12,190 bases of DNA from Defluviicoccus vanus (GCF_014672695.1 NZ_CP053923.1:1454864-1467053); one strand, 5' to 3'; shown: positions 1-7,304, numbered from the stretch's first letter. Notes: generated by a model from the letters alone, not told the origin. Numbers and translations are program-made.

Positions 1-1
1 C

Positions 2-646
2 GCGCAGCAGGCGGGGCTGCGCCAAGTGGTGGACATGGCACGCCGGCTGGGGATCACTGCCGATCTCGATGCCAACGCCAGCCTGGCGCTGGGCACCAGC
101 GAAGTGAGTCTGCTCGAACTCACCGGCGCCTATGCCGCCTTCGCCAACCGCGGCATCGGCGTCTGGCCCTATGGCATCGAAGAGGTGCACGACCTCAACG
201 GCCACGTGCTCTACACCCGCAGCGGCTCCGGCCCGGGACGGGTGATCTCCACGTCCACGGCGGCGGAAATGACCAGCATGATGGTTTCGGTGGTGGAATG
301 GGGAACCGGGCGGGCGGCGCAGTATGGCGCGCCCATTGCCGGCAAGACCGGCACCAGCCAGGACTATCGCGACGCCTGGTTCCTCGGCTACAGCGCCAAC
401 CTCGTCACCGGCGTCTGGATGGGCAACGACGACGATCGGGCGATGAACAAGGTCACCGGCGGCACCCTGCCGGCAAAGCTTTGGCGCGCCTTCATGGCCG
501 GAGCAGAAGCATCGCGGTCGCCACGGCCCTTGCCCAGTCTGATCCAGGAAACGCCGCCGGTTACCGAAGGTGCATCCCGCGATAGCCGCGGCGACGAGAC
601 CAAGGAAGACTTCTTTACCCGCGTCCTCCGCGCCTTCGGCGGCTAA
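2..646 (+). CDS. mrcA: Penicillin-binding protein 1A, C-terminal part (5' end outside window)
   Basis: This is the last 214 residues of a class A penicillin-binding protein, a bifunctional inner-membrane enzyme whose periplasmic part polymerises and cross-links peptidoglycan. Only the end of the transpeptidase domain is present. The KTGTS motif (third conserved motif of the serine transpeptidase fold) is encoded at 344-358 and is followed by DAWFLGYS and GVWMGNDD, which are typical of PBP1A just after this motif. The catalytic SxxK and SxN motifs and the glycosyltransferase domain must lie upstream of the window. The frame is open from base 2, so the GTG at 26 is an internal valine codon. The tail after the domain (about 40 residues, rich in Pro, Ser and charged residues) is low-complexity, as is common. 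The ponA/mrcA class is clear, but the exact paralogue cannot be fixed from this fragment. Confidence 0.93.
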   Translation, partial: AQQAGLRQVVDMARRLGITADLDANASLALGTSEVSLLELTGAYAAFANRGIGVWPYGIEEVHDLNGHVLYTRSGSGPGRVISTSTAAEMTSMMVSVVEWGTGRAAQYGAPIAGKTGTSQDYRDAWFLGYSANLVTGVWMGNDDDRAMNKVTGGTLPAKLWRAFMAGAEASRSPRPLPSLIQETPPVTEGASRDSRGDETKEDFFTRVLRAFGG

Positions 647-668
647 GCGGCCGAGGTTCGAGGCCGCT
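646..668 (+). terminator. Stem-loop at the stop of the PBP gene, possible terminator
   Basis: AGCGGCC (646-652) and GGCCGCT (662-668) form a perfect 7-bp stem with a 9-base loop, starting on the last base of the PBP stop codon. No T-run follows, so it is not a standard intrinsic terminator. It may only slow transcription or protect the 3' end. Confidence 0.3.
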
Positions 669-778
669 GGCGTCGCGAACGCACGGAATTCGATTGCGCC
701 ACTGCACAACATGCCGCACCGTTCGTCATGTTGACGACGACCCGCCGCGTTGGACGGGTGATAAAGAGGGAGGGTACG

Positions 779-1417
779 ATGTCGCGGCTTCTGACGATAG
801 GTATCAATAATCACCGGCGGCCAAGCCGTCTTGGTCGCTTCGCATCGTTGTTGCTGATGGCGGTGCTCACCGTGTGCCTGAGCGGCTGCGGCGTCAACAC
901 CATCCCGACCCTGGAAGAGCAGGCGAAGGCCGCCTGGTCGGAGGTGCTCAACCAGTATCAGCGCCGCAGTGATCTGATCCCCAATCTGGTGGAGACGGTC
1001 AAGGGTGCCGCAGCCTTCGAAAAGGAGACGCTGCAGGCGGTGATCGAGGCACGCAGCAAGGCGACGCAGACCACCTTGCCGGCTGACATCGTCAATAATC
1101 CTGAAGCCTTCAAGAAGTTCGAACAGAACCAGTCGGCGCTGTCGTCGGCCCTGTCTCGGCTGATGGTGGTGGTCGAGCGCTATCCCGACCTGAAGGCCAA
1201 CCAGAATTTCCTCGCCCTGCAGTCACAGCTGGAAGGCACCGAAAATCGGATCACCGTCGCCCGGCGCGATTACATCGAAGCGGTACGCAAGTACAATACC
1301 GAGCTGAAGACCTTCCCCGGTCGGTTGTGGGCGATGACGCTCTACTCCGGACATGAGCCGATGCAGACCTTCAGCATCTCCGACGAGGCGAAAGAAGCGC
1401 CGAAGATCAAGTTCTGA
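779..1417 (+). CDS. lemA: LemA family lipoprotein
   Basis: LemA-family protein of 212 residues. The family forms a helical bundle anchored to a membrane; its biochemical role is not settled. The start at 779 is chosen because GAGGGAGG lies just upstream, whereas the in-frame ATG at 728 has no ribosome site and would add 17 atypical residues. A signal region (about 18-36) ends in the lipobox LSGC with Cys37, so the mature protein should be lipid-anchored. The family hallmark NQYQRRSDLIPNLV lies at residues 58-71, followed by alternating helices to the C-terminus. The stop is 11 bases before the TPM gene, and LemA next to TPM-domain proteins is a recurrent arrangement, so these three + strand genes are probably one operon. 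Membrane topology is inferred from sequence only. Confidence 0.93.
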   Translation: MSRLLTIGINNHRRPSRLGRFASLLLMAVLTVCLSGCGVNTIPTLEEQAKAAWSEVLNQYQRRSDLIPNLVETVKGAAAFEKETLQAVIEARSKATQTTLPADIVNNPEAFKKFEQNQSALSSALSRLMVVVERYPDLKANQNFLALQSQLEGTENRITVARRDYIEAVRKYNTELKTFPGRLWAMTLYSGHEPMQTFSISDEAKEAPKIKF

Positions 1418-1428
1418 GGACGCGGCCG

Positions 1429-2274
1429 ATGCTGTTCGGCCCGCATGGGCGAATGGTGCGGAGCAGCCAGGCGACATGGCTGCTCCTGCTCCTCGCGGTC
1501 CTTGCCTTCGCCCTCGCCGCCCAGGCACGCGCCGACGCGCCTGATTACCCCGCGCTATCGGGTCGCGTTGTCGACGAGGCAGGCATCCTCAGCCCCGGCG
1601 AGCGCGCCAGCCTTGACCAAACCCTCGCCGATCATGAGCAGCGTACCGGCCAACAGGTGGTGGTCGTCACCCTCGCCTCGCTGCGCGGCCGGACGATCGA
1701 AGAGTACGGCTACCAGTTGGGCCGCCATTGGGGCATCGGTGAAAAGGACAAGAACACCGGCGCGCTCTTCATCATCGCGCCGAAGGAACGCAAGCTGCGG
1801 ATCGAGGTGGGCTACGGCCTGGAAGGCGTGCTGACCGACGCCGCGTCGCGGATCATCCTCGAAACCATCGTGCTGCCAGCCTTCCGCGCCGGACAAATGG
1901 GCCCGGGGATCGTTGCCGGCACCGGCGCGATCCTGCAAACAATCGTCGGCGAGGCACCCGAGCGCCCGGCGGCGAAGCCGAAGAAGTCCGACGACATCAG
2001 CCCGCTCACCATCTTCTTCATTTTCATCGTCTGTCTCTTCGTCGCCTACGCCTTCAGTCGCGGCGCGCGCTCAATGCCAGGCGGCTACAACGACAGCCGC
2101 ATGCGGCGCGGCCGCGGCGGGGCAATGGGACCGATCATCGGCGGCCTCGGCGGTGGCCTGGGTGGTGGATTAGGTGGCGGATTAGGTGGCGGCTGGGGTG
2201 GCGGCAGCGACGGTGGCGGCTTTTCCGGTGGCGGCGGCAGCTTCGGCGGCGGCGGTGCGTCCAGCGATTGGTAG
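1429..2274 (+). CDS. Secreted TPM-domain protein (YgcG-like) with glycine-rich tail
   Basis: 281-residue protein with an N-terminal signal peptide (hydrophobic 17-31, probable cleavage after ARA at residue 35). A TPM domain (TPM_phosphatase fold, PF04536-like) occupies about 44-172 and includes VVDEAGILS (47-55), RKLRIEVGYGLEG (121-133) and LTDAASR (135-141). One membrane segment follows (about 191-209), then a glycine-rich tail from about residue 220 to the end. This is the YgcG layout: extracytoplasmic TPM domain, membrane anchor, Gly-rich C-terminus. The molecular function is unknown; some TPM proteins have acid phosphatase activity or assist photosystem repair, which should not be assumed here. 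Start 1429 is supported by position after lemA and a GAGG about 9 bases upstream; Met9 at 1453 is an alternative. Confidence 0.87.
   Translation: MLFGPHGRMVRSSQATWLLLLLAVLAFALAAQARADAPDYPALSGRVVDEAGILSPGERASLDQTLADHEQRTGQQVVVVTLASLRGRTIEEYGYQLGRHWGIGEKDKNTGALFIIAPKERKLRIEVGYGLEGVLTDAASRIILETIVLPAFRAGQMGPGIVAGTGAILQTIVGEAPERPAAKPKKSDDISPLTIFFIFIVCLFVAYAFSRGARSMPGGYNDSRMRRGRGGAMGPIIGGLGGGLGGGLGGGLGGGWGGGSDGGGFSGGGGSFGGGGASSDW
2140..2202 (+). repeat. 12-bp tandem repeat coding for the Gly-rich tail
   Basis: Imperfect tandem units of about 12 bases (GGTGGCGGATTA-like) encode repeated GGLG units within the tail of the upstream TPM protein. Such arrays can change copy number by slippage without breaking the frame. 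Confidence 0.6.
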
Positions 2275-2280
2275 GATCCC

Positions 2281-2907
2281 ATGGCGTTTCTCAGCGAGGC
2301 CGACCGCAAACGCATTGAAGACGCCGTAGCCGCGGCGGAGCAGCACACCACGTGCGAATTCGTCACCGTCATTGCCGCCGCCAGCGGCCATTATCTGTAT
2401 TTGCCGACACTGATCGCCGCCGGCATCGTCTTTCTGCTTTCGGGACTGGTGCTACTGCTGCCGCTGCCCTTGACCTTCGAGCAGTTCTACATCGGTCAGG
2501 TGGTGGGCTTCATCGTCCTGGCATCGCTGCTGCGCTGGCCACCCTTGAAGCTGCGGCTGGTGCCACGTGCGGCGCAGCGCCGCCAAGCGCATCTGCTGGC
2601 GCACGAACAGTTTCTCGATCTCGGCCTGTCGTCGACGTCGCAGCGAACCGGCGTGCTGCTGTTCGTCTCGGTGGCCGAACATTATGTGGAGATCCTCGTC
2701 GACCGGGGTGTCCAGGCGAAGGTTGACCCCGCGATCTGGTCGCGGCTGGTCGAGGACTTCGTCGCCGAGGTGCGGGCCGGCCGCACCGCCGACGGATTCG
2801 TCAAGACGATTGACGCCGCGGCACGGACTTTGGCGATGCCGTTTCCTTGGACCGAAGACGACACCAACGAACTGCCCAACCGTCTGGTCGAAATCGACCA
2901 TCGGTGA
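2281..2907 (+). CDS. TPM-domain integral membrane protein
   Basis: 208-residue protein starting 6 bases after the preceding TPM gene; AGGA precedes the ATG. It begins with a short TPM-type helix and strand (LSEADRKRIEDAVAAAEQHT, then CEFVTVIAA), is interrupted by two hydrophobic segments (about 38-60 and 67-86), and resumes with GVLLFVSVAEHYVEILVDRGV (124-144), the core of the TPM domain. This is the layout of the shorter TPM family members that accompany LemA and a YgcG-like protein. There is no signal peptide, so the soluble part is probably cytoplasmic (inferred). No enzymatic function can be assigned. It is the last gene of the presumed lemA operon. Confidence 0.83.
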   Translation: MAFLSEADRKRIEDAVAAAEQHTTCEFVTVIAAASGHYLYLPTLIAAGIVFLLSGLVLLLPLPLTFEQFYIGQVVGFIVLASLLRWPPLKLRLVPRAAQRRQAHLLAHEQFLDLGLSSTSQRTGVLLFVSVAEHYVEILVDRGVQAKVDPAIWSRLVEDFVAEVRAGRTADGFVKTIDAAARTLAMPFPWTEDDTNELPNRLVEIDHR

Positions 2908-2960
2908 TGGCGGCGTGCCGGGCGCAGTCGCCTGAGTTCAAGTTCGCGACCAAGGCACAA

Positions 2961-3015
2961 CGGTGATCGGGTTGTCGTACTGGCCCCCTGCGGCGGTACG
3001 ACAACCCTGTCACCG
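2961..3015. terminator. Long inverted repeat between convergent genes, probable bidirectional terminator
   Basis: Arms 2961-2980 and 2996-3015 are inverted copies of 20 bases with two adjacent mismatches; the inner 12 bp (GGGTTGTCGTAC and its complement) pair perfectly around a 15-base loop. It sits between the ends of two convergent genes (stops at 2907 and 3083), the expected place for a two-way terminator. No T-run follows on either strand, so a dispersed intergenic palindrome is the alternative. Confidence 0.5.
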
Positions 3016-3082
3016 GTAAACACTCTCCAGAGTGGAGAGGACGCCTGAGATCGATCCGGCGTGACGGCCGGTTTAGCTGCGA

Positions 3083-3415
3083 TCAGTCGAGCTGTTCCAC
3101 GCGGACACTCGCCCGACCGGCACTCACCAGCCCCAGTTCCCGCGCCGCCGCCCGGCTGAGATCGATCCCGCAACGTCCACAGCGGTCGGTCACCTCGACG
3201 ATGACCGAGCGACCACGGTAGTGGACGCGCACGAGCGATCCGCAGGGATGGTTGTTTGAGGCGGCAGTGAAATCGTCACTGCTGAACCGCCCGCCACAGG
3301 CCATCGATCGACCGTTGAAACTGGAATGGTAGTACGAACCCGATACCGGACTCGGGAACGCATGCGCCGGTAGCGCGAACACTGTCAGCAGAAGAACGGA
3401 GAGGAGATAACGCAT
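3083..3415 (-). CDS. Small secreted RlpA-like double-psi beta-barrel protein
   Basis: 110-residue protein. The start at 3415 is preceded by GGAGGA and begins a clean signal peptide (residues 1-19, ending in AHA). The rest is one RlpA/DPBB-type domain: SGSYYHSSFNGRSMACGGRF (25-44), TAASNNHPCGSLVRV (50-64), RGRSVIVEVTDRCGRCGIDLS (67-87), then AAARELG. RlpA proteins are septal lytic transglycosylases acting on denuded glycan strands. The conserved Asp of the DLS motif (Asp85) is present, but the His of the usual TAAH motif is replaced by Ser53, and there are four cysteines (40, 58, 79, 82) that could form disulfides as in barwin or expansin-like domains. It has no SPOR domain, so septal targeting is not supported. 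Family membership is strong; glycosidase activity is doubtful. Confidence 0.85.
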   Translation of the reverse strand: MRYLLSVLLLTVFALPAHAFPSPVSGSYYHSSFNGRSMACGGRFSSDDFTAASNNHPCGSLVRVHYRGRSVIVEVTDRCGRCGIDLSRAAARELGLVSAGRASVRVEQLD

Positions 3416-4087
3416 GGTATCCTCCGCTTGCTTCAAGGGCCACGTGGCGCGCTGCAGGAACCGTTGCCGGGCGAATTCCCGGCGTGGGAACACTGCGAAC
3501 GTGGCAGCTTCAGACTGCCGCAAACGTGGCGATTGGCGGGACGGGTCTTCGACCCGAGGAGGCGATGGGCACGTGTAAAGCCTTGTCGCAGGTTGGTCAG
3601 TACGCTGGCTCGCGACACGATTGCTGCGGATGCACGGGTGGTGTTGCTACCACCCCAGGGGACGGCAGTCCGGAGTAGCGTTGGCTGCTGCCGATCGCCA
3701 AAACAAGGCAGCTCCGTGGCATATCGCGGGCTTTTTCCCATCACGGCGACGAACCTAGGTGCGATGCCGGTGGGCCGTCAACCTGGAATTTGTCCAAGGC
3801 GCACCTGGATGCCATGTGCCCACCCCTGCAATCGGCCCCTAATGCCGCGTGGCAATACGTGGCAATGACCATCAGCCATCGTAGACGACGACGCTTACGC
3901 CGCTTAGCGTGACGCAAACCCATTGTTTTCATGGAGATTAGTGGCGAGCAACGCCTTGCGCGAATACGCAGGCGCGAAAATTCACGCCGGCTGGCAGCTG
4001 GTGGTGGACGGAAATCACATCGCGGGAGTGGGCGCGCCTCTCCTGTCGGCGGGGCGCGCCCGTTACTGGCGATGGTTGGTAGACGGT
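3416..4087. other. Long intergenic stretch with several hairpins, no supported gene
   Basis: This region lies upstream of the RlpA-like gene and downstream of the porin, both on the minus strand. Open frames here give protein with skewed Arg/Pro/Cys/Trp content and no recognisable domain or ribosome site. Visible structures include GCCGGG/CCCGGC (3466-3471/3478-3483), GGCAG/CTGCC (3503-3507/3515-3519), CGGGTC/GACCCG with a 3-base loop (3542-3547/3551-3556), GGGTGGT/ACCACCC (3636-3642/3649-3655), GCTGCC/GGCAGC (3687-3692/3707-3712) and a weak stem followed by five T (3710-3736, + strand). A 10-bp unit CGTGGCAAT(A/G) occurs twice in tandem at 3848-3867. The RlpA-like gene promoter must be near 3416-3500, but I could not place it. 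Confidence 0.5.
4030..4061 (-). terminator. GC-rich palindrome downstream of the porin gene
   Basis: GGGCGCGCC (4030-4038) and GGCGCGCCC (4053-4061) pair perfectly around a 14-base loop, 27 bases past the porin stop codon. It is the likely 3' end structure of the porin transcript, although no T-run follows on the minus strand. Confidence 0.45.
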
Positions 4088-5545
4088 TTAGAAGTTGATC
4101 GCCGCCCGGGCGGCGACGCCGTCGATCGAGTTATCATCACCCTGCGTGGTGATGCCGTTGCCATTGAAGACGTGGGTGTGGGCGTAGTCGAGGCTGAGTT
4201 TGACGAAATCCACCGGCAACCAGTTGAGACCGACGATGGCGCTCCACTGCTGACCGCCGCGGATATCGGCACTGGTGTTGTTCAGGTCAAGATAATCGAC
4301 GCGGGTGGCCAGTTGCCAGGCACCCCACCCGCCGTTGGTCACCGGTTGGAGGACCTTCGTCGACCGGAAGGCACCGCGGCTGTAGCGGCGGCTCTCGCCG
4401 GTCAGATAGTAGCTGACGTCCATATAGCCGCCCCAGAGGCCGGTGGCATCGTCACGGCCCTTGGCACCGTCGACGTAATTCCAGCCCGCTTCCGACTGGA
4501 ACGAGAAGGGACCATAGACGAGGGCCAGTTCCGGGCCGAGGAACAGGTCACCGTTGACGTTATTGAGCGTGCCGGTGTTGATCGACCGGTTGGTGTTGTT
4601 GAAGAACGGCCGGGCGCGATAGATGACCGCGTCGTTATCGGTCTGGTTGTTCAGATCGCGCCAGCGGACCGATCCACCCACATGGACAAGTTCGTCATCG
4701 GTATTGTTAAACTTGAACGCCTTGGTGGCGCGCGCCGCCAATTGATAGCCACCGCTCTTCGCCGCAGTCGTGTTGCGCGCGTTCTGGCTGAAGGCGCCAA
4801 ATGCCACCGTGTAATTGTCTTTGTCACTCTCCGCCGCGGTGCCGGCACCTATGGAGCGATCGAGCCCGAAGCCGTTGTTCTGGGTGCCGCCGATGAACGC
4901 TGCCTGCTCCATGAAGGTGTTATTGAAGTCGTCGGCAACCTGCTCAAGGCTGTTCGGTGTCTTATACTGACCAACGCGGAAGAAGAATGGCGTGGTGAAG
5001 GGGGCGTTATAGTCGATATAAGCATCCTTCACCTCTGTTCCGCCGGCGAACTCCACGTTGAAGCGGTACTGAAAGTCCTGAGCAAACTTGCCATCGATGC
5101 CGATACGGGCGCTGCGCAGTTGCGATGCCGAGGTATTGAAATGGTTGCCTGCCGGATTGTCATCCGCACGGATGAAGTCGTAGTCACCGTAGACACGACC
5201 GTTGATGTGGATCGAGTTCTTGCCATCCGGTGAGGTGATGGTGGGCGAAACGCCGCGCGACCAATCGACGGTGGGCGCCGCGGCGGTGGCTTTGCTGACC
5301 TGTTCCGCCTGCTGCGTCGCCTGCTGCGCCGCCGTGTCTGCTTGCTGCGCCTGCTGCGTTGCCTGCTGTGTCTGCGTCTCCAGCTTGTTCAGCCGTTCCT
5401 GCAGCTGTTCAATTTGCTGCTGCTGTTGCTGAATAATACTGTTCAAGTCACGGTTGGCCGCCTGGGCGTTGGAGGCTGACAGCAACAGCCCTGATAGTAC
5501 GCCGGCCGAAGCCAAGGCAATACTATTACGCGAGATAGGATTCAC
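4088..5545 (-). CDS. OprO/OprP-type outer membrane porin
   Basis: 485-residue outer membrane beta-barrel of the Porin_O_P type. Features in order: signal peptide with probable cleavage after AQA (27-29); a coiled-coil segment rich in Gln (about 34-84, QQQQQIEQLQERLNKLE and then Ala/Gln repeats), which in this family mediates trimer or periplasmic contacts; then the barrel, with INGRVYGDYDF, LRSARIGIDGKF, FNVEFAGG, DAYIDY and FRVGQYKTPNSLEQ matching the family core; and a C-terminal Phe, the usual signal for the BAM complex. The start is GTG at 5543-5545, supported by AGGGAGAGGA upstream; no ATG is available nearby. Known family members transport phosphate or polyphosphate, but many alphaproteobacterial relatives have undefined specificity. 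No phosphate-metabolism gene is adjacent, so the substrate is open. It is a single-gene unit on its strand. Confidence 0.85.
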   Translation of the reverse strand: MNPISRNSIALASAGVLSGLLLSASNAQAANRDLNSIIQQQQQQIEQLQERLNKLETQTQQATQQAQQADTAAQQATQQAEQVSKATAAAPTVDWSRGVSPTITSPDGKNSIHINGRVYGDYDFIRADDNPAGNHFNTSASQLRSARIGIDGKFAQDFQYRFNVEFAGGTEVKDAYIDYNAPFTTPFFFRVGQYKTPNSLEQVADDFNNTFMEQAAFIGGTQNNGFGLDRSIGAGTAAESDKDNYTVAFGAFSQNARNTTAAKSGGYQLAARATKAFKFNNTDDELVHVGGSVRWRDLNNQTDNDAVIYRARPFFNNTNRSINTGTLNNVNGDLFLGPELALVYGPFSFQSEAGWNYVDGAKGRDDATGLWGGYMDVSYYLTGESRRYSRGAFRSTKVLQPVTNGGWGAWQLATRVDYLDLNNTSADIRGGQQWSAIVGLNWLPVDFVKLSLDYAHTHVFNGNGITTQGDDNSIDGVAARAAINF

Positions 5546-5893
5546 AGTCCTCTCCCTTGTATCGATGACAGATTTTTTTGAATCCCAAGGCGATGTGCTG
5601 CTGCGACTTTATAGCCGCGTCCTGTCGCACCTTGAGTGTGAACCTATCTTATCGCGAACAATTATTGCGCCGCAACACGATTATGCTATTTTGACGCATC
5701 GAGCTATTTTAGCAACACCCCGGCCGACCTGGTAAGGTCGATGGCGCCGTGCCAGCCGCGACACCGCGATTTCCGCGATTTCCTTCTGGCGACGACAGCG
5801 GCAGAATGCTCCATCGTCGCGTCGGTCGGCGGGCGCCCGACCGCATGCGGGAGCCGGACGGAGTGCGCACCCCTCCACGTCGCTCCTGAGGTC
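5546..5893. other. Divergent intergenic region between porin and permease genes
   Basis: Region between two divergent genes. The part at about 5560-5715 is clearly AT-richer than the surroundings, as expected for promoters. Near the permease side there is a 6-bp hairpin CGACCT/AGGTCG with a 4-base loop (5725-5740) and a 7-bp hairpin CGGTCGG/CCGACCG (5823-5829/5837-5843). The permease frame is open back to 5741, but the sequence there is unlike the family and is treated as untranslated leader. Confidence 0.5.
5646..5675 (-). promoter_or_regulatory. Possible sigma70-type promoter of the porin gene
   Basis: Read on the minus strand, TTGCGG (5670-5675) and TAAGAT (5646-5651) are separated by 18 bases, giving a moderate match to -35 and -10 elements about 100 bases before the GTG start. 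Placement rests only on consensus matching in an AT-rich region. Confidence 0.25.
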
Positions 5894-6820
5894 ATGGCCG
5901 AACCACCCGTCGTCTCTCGCCCGAAAGTCCGTCGCACCACCAATCAGGCCCGGGGAGCGATGTTCATGCTCATCTCCGGCGCCGCCTTCGCGGTGATGAT
6001 GGCGCTGGTCCGCCTCGTTTCCGCCGACATTCATCCCTTCGAGGCCGCCTTTTTCCGCAACCTGATCGGCCTCCTTCTCCTGGCGCCGTGGCTGGCCTTC
6101 ACCGGCATCGGCGTCCTGCACGCCGGCCGGCTGCCCATTCATCTGCTGCGTTCAGGGTTGGGACTGGGGGCAATGCTGCTGCTGTTCACCGCCTTGAGCC
6201 GGCTGCCGCTGGCCGAAGCGACGGCGCTGACCTTCACCGCCCCGTTGTTCGCCACCATCGGCGCGGCGCTGGTGCTGGGCGAGCGCGTCCGGCGGCGGCG
6301 GTGGGCCGCCACCTGTGTCGGCTTTCTCGGCGCGTTGATCGTTCTGCGGCCAGGCGTGGCGGTCGTTTCACCTGCGTCCTTCTTCGCCCTCGCTGCCGCG
6401 GTATTCATCGCCGCGGCGATGCTGTCGATCAAATCGCTGTCGAAGACCGAACACCCCAACGCCATCGTGCTGATCATGGGGCTGATCATGACCCCCGCCT
6501 CGCTGTTACCGGCAGCCTTCGTCTGGACCTGGCCCTCACCGGCAACCTGGGGCTGGCTCCTGCTCATGGGTCTTGCCGCAACGATCGGCCAAGTGTGCCT
6601 GACCCGCGCCTTCGCCGCCGCCGAGGCGAGCGCGGTGCTGCCGATCGACTTCGCCCGCCTCGTCTTCGTTTCAGTGCTCGGCTATGTGATCTTTGGGGAA
6701 GTGCCGGACCTATGGACCTGGGTCGGCGGTGCGTTAATCATCACCTCCACCGCCTACATTGCCCAGCGCGAAGTCCGCAATGCCCGCAAGGCGCGACGGG
6801 CACAGCCGATCACGCCATGA
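5894..6820 (+). CDS. EamA/DMT superfamily permease
   Basis: 308-residue inner-membrane protein of the drug/metabolite transporter superfamily, with two EamA repeats (about residues 20-152 and 165-295) and ten hydrophobic segments. The end of the first repeat shows the usual pattern LPLAEATALTFTAPLFATIGAALVLGERV, and the second ends with AAAEASAVLPIDFARLVFVSVLGYVIFGEVPDLWTWVGG, which fits the family. Substrate cannot be predicted: members export amino acids, nucleotides, S-adenosylmethionine and others. The start at 5894 (GAGG just upstream, short polar N-terminus before the first membrane segment) is preferred to the ATG at 5741, which would add 51 residues without homology-like character. 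The ATG at 5960 is too close to the first helix. The gene is divergent from the porin and convergent with the DUF1232 gene. Confidence 0.88.
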   Translation: MAEPPVVSRPKVRRTTNQARGAMFMLISGAAFAVMMALVRLVSADIHPFEAAFFRNLIGLLLLAPWLAFTGIGVLHAGRLPIHLLRSGLGLGAMLLLFTALSRLPLAEATALTFTAPLFATIGAALVLGERVRRRRWAATCVGFLGALIVLRPGVAVVSPASFFALAAAVFIAAAMLSIKSLSKTEHPNAIVLIMGLIMTPASLLPAAFVWTWPSPATWGWLLLMGLAATIGQVCLTRAFAAAEASAVLPIDFARLVFVSVLGYVIFGEVPDLWTWVGGALIITSTAYIAQREVRNARKARRAQPITP

Positions 6821-6917
6821 AGGGAAGCTCGGCAGCGACTCTTGATGCCGATCGAGCAGGCCGGAATAACAACCGACGCGCGGACGACGTCGCACCCAGG
6901 CAGTGCCCGGGTAGCGA

Positions 6918-7304
6918 TCAGCGCCCAGGCTGCTCCTCATCGGCTAGATACCGGCGAGCCCGCTCCACGTGCTGCGGCTTGATGTGCGCTGCCATGGACT
7001 GCACTGCCATCAAGAGAACGGTCATGTCGTCGGTAAAGCCAACGCCGGCGAGCAAGTCCGGGACCAGGTCAATCGGCAGGATGAAATAGGCGAGTGCGGC
7101 GAGGAGGATCGCCTTGGCATGGCGCGGCGTCTCCGGATCGAAGGCGGCATAATAGGCGGCAACCGCCTGATCGAGAAAAGGCACCCGCCCCAGAGTCTTC
7201 TTCACCTTGCTCCAGAACCGCCGCCGCACCCTCTCCTCCTGCTGCGGCATCGGCACCAGCGCCCGACTGAGATCGAGTTCCGCGGTCTCAAAGGTGTTGG
7301 TCAT
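6918..7304 (-). CDS. DUF1232 (YkvA-like) small membrane protein
   Basis: 128-residue protein with the DUF1232 core at about 55-105: LLAALAYFILPIDLVPDLL (67-85) followed by GFTDD (89-93), the family signature of one membrane hairpin. The N-terminus (about 25-50) is basic and amphipathic (RRRFWSKVKKTLGRVPF). The function of the family is unknown. The start at 7304 is chosen because the preceding 24 in-frame codons encode an Arg/Cys-rich stretch unlike family N-termini; the ribosome site there is weak, so the start is less certain than the gene. It faces away from phaB and its start-side region overlaps the phaB promoter area. Confidence 0.82.
   Translation of the reverse strand: MTNTFETAELDLSRALVPMPQQEERVRRRFWSKVKKTLGRVPFLDQAVAAYYAAFDPETPRHAKAILLAALAYFILPIDLVPDLLAGVGFTDDMTVLLMAVQSMAAHIKPQHVERARRYLADEEQPGR

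Noticed and set aside
3655..3712. Possible cobalamin-type riboswitch or 4.5S-like RNA
   Set aside because: Short similarity to conserved boxes was not supported by the other required motifs or by a suitable downstream gene.
3428..3868. 146-codon + strand frame in the intergenic stretch
   Set aside because: Skewed Arg/Pro/Cys/Trp content, no recognisable domain, no ribosome site, and it overlaps the RlpA-like gene leader.
3741..3932. Small basic minus-strand frame (63 codons) after the porin
   Set aside because: It starts with a Lys/Arg-rich stretch, but no ribosome site precedes either ATG and the rest looks like translated noncoding DNA.
3923..5233. 436-codon open frame on the + strand
   Set aside because: It is antisense to the porin gene, has Val/Gly/Ile-rich sequence with no domain, and exists because the porin codon pattern lacks stops on the other strand. 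The porin has a signal peptide, family motifs and a C-terminal Phe.
5202..5432. Cysteine-rich + strand frame ending in poly-Cys
   Set aside because: It is the antisense reading of the Gln-rich coiled-coil codons (CAG/CAA) of the porin.
5565..5571. Possible Pho box half-site CTGTCAT before the porin
   Set aside because: Only one 7-base half is present; neither flank has a second half at the right spacing, and it lies about 20 bases before the start codon. It is not enough to claim phosphate control.
5741..5893. Upstream ATG of the permease frame
   Set aside because: The extra 51 residues are Cys/Arg-rich and not membrane-like, and the region contains hairpins and the divergent promoter area. 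The start at 5894 fits the family better.
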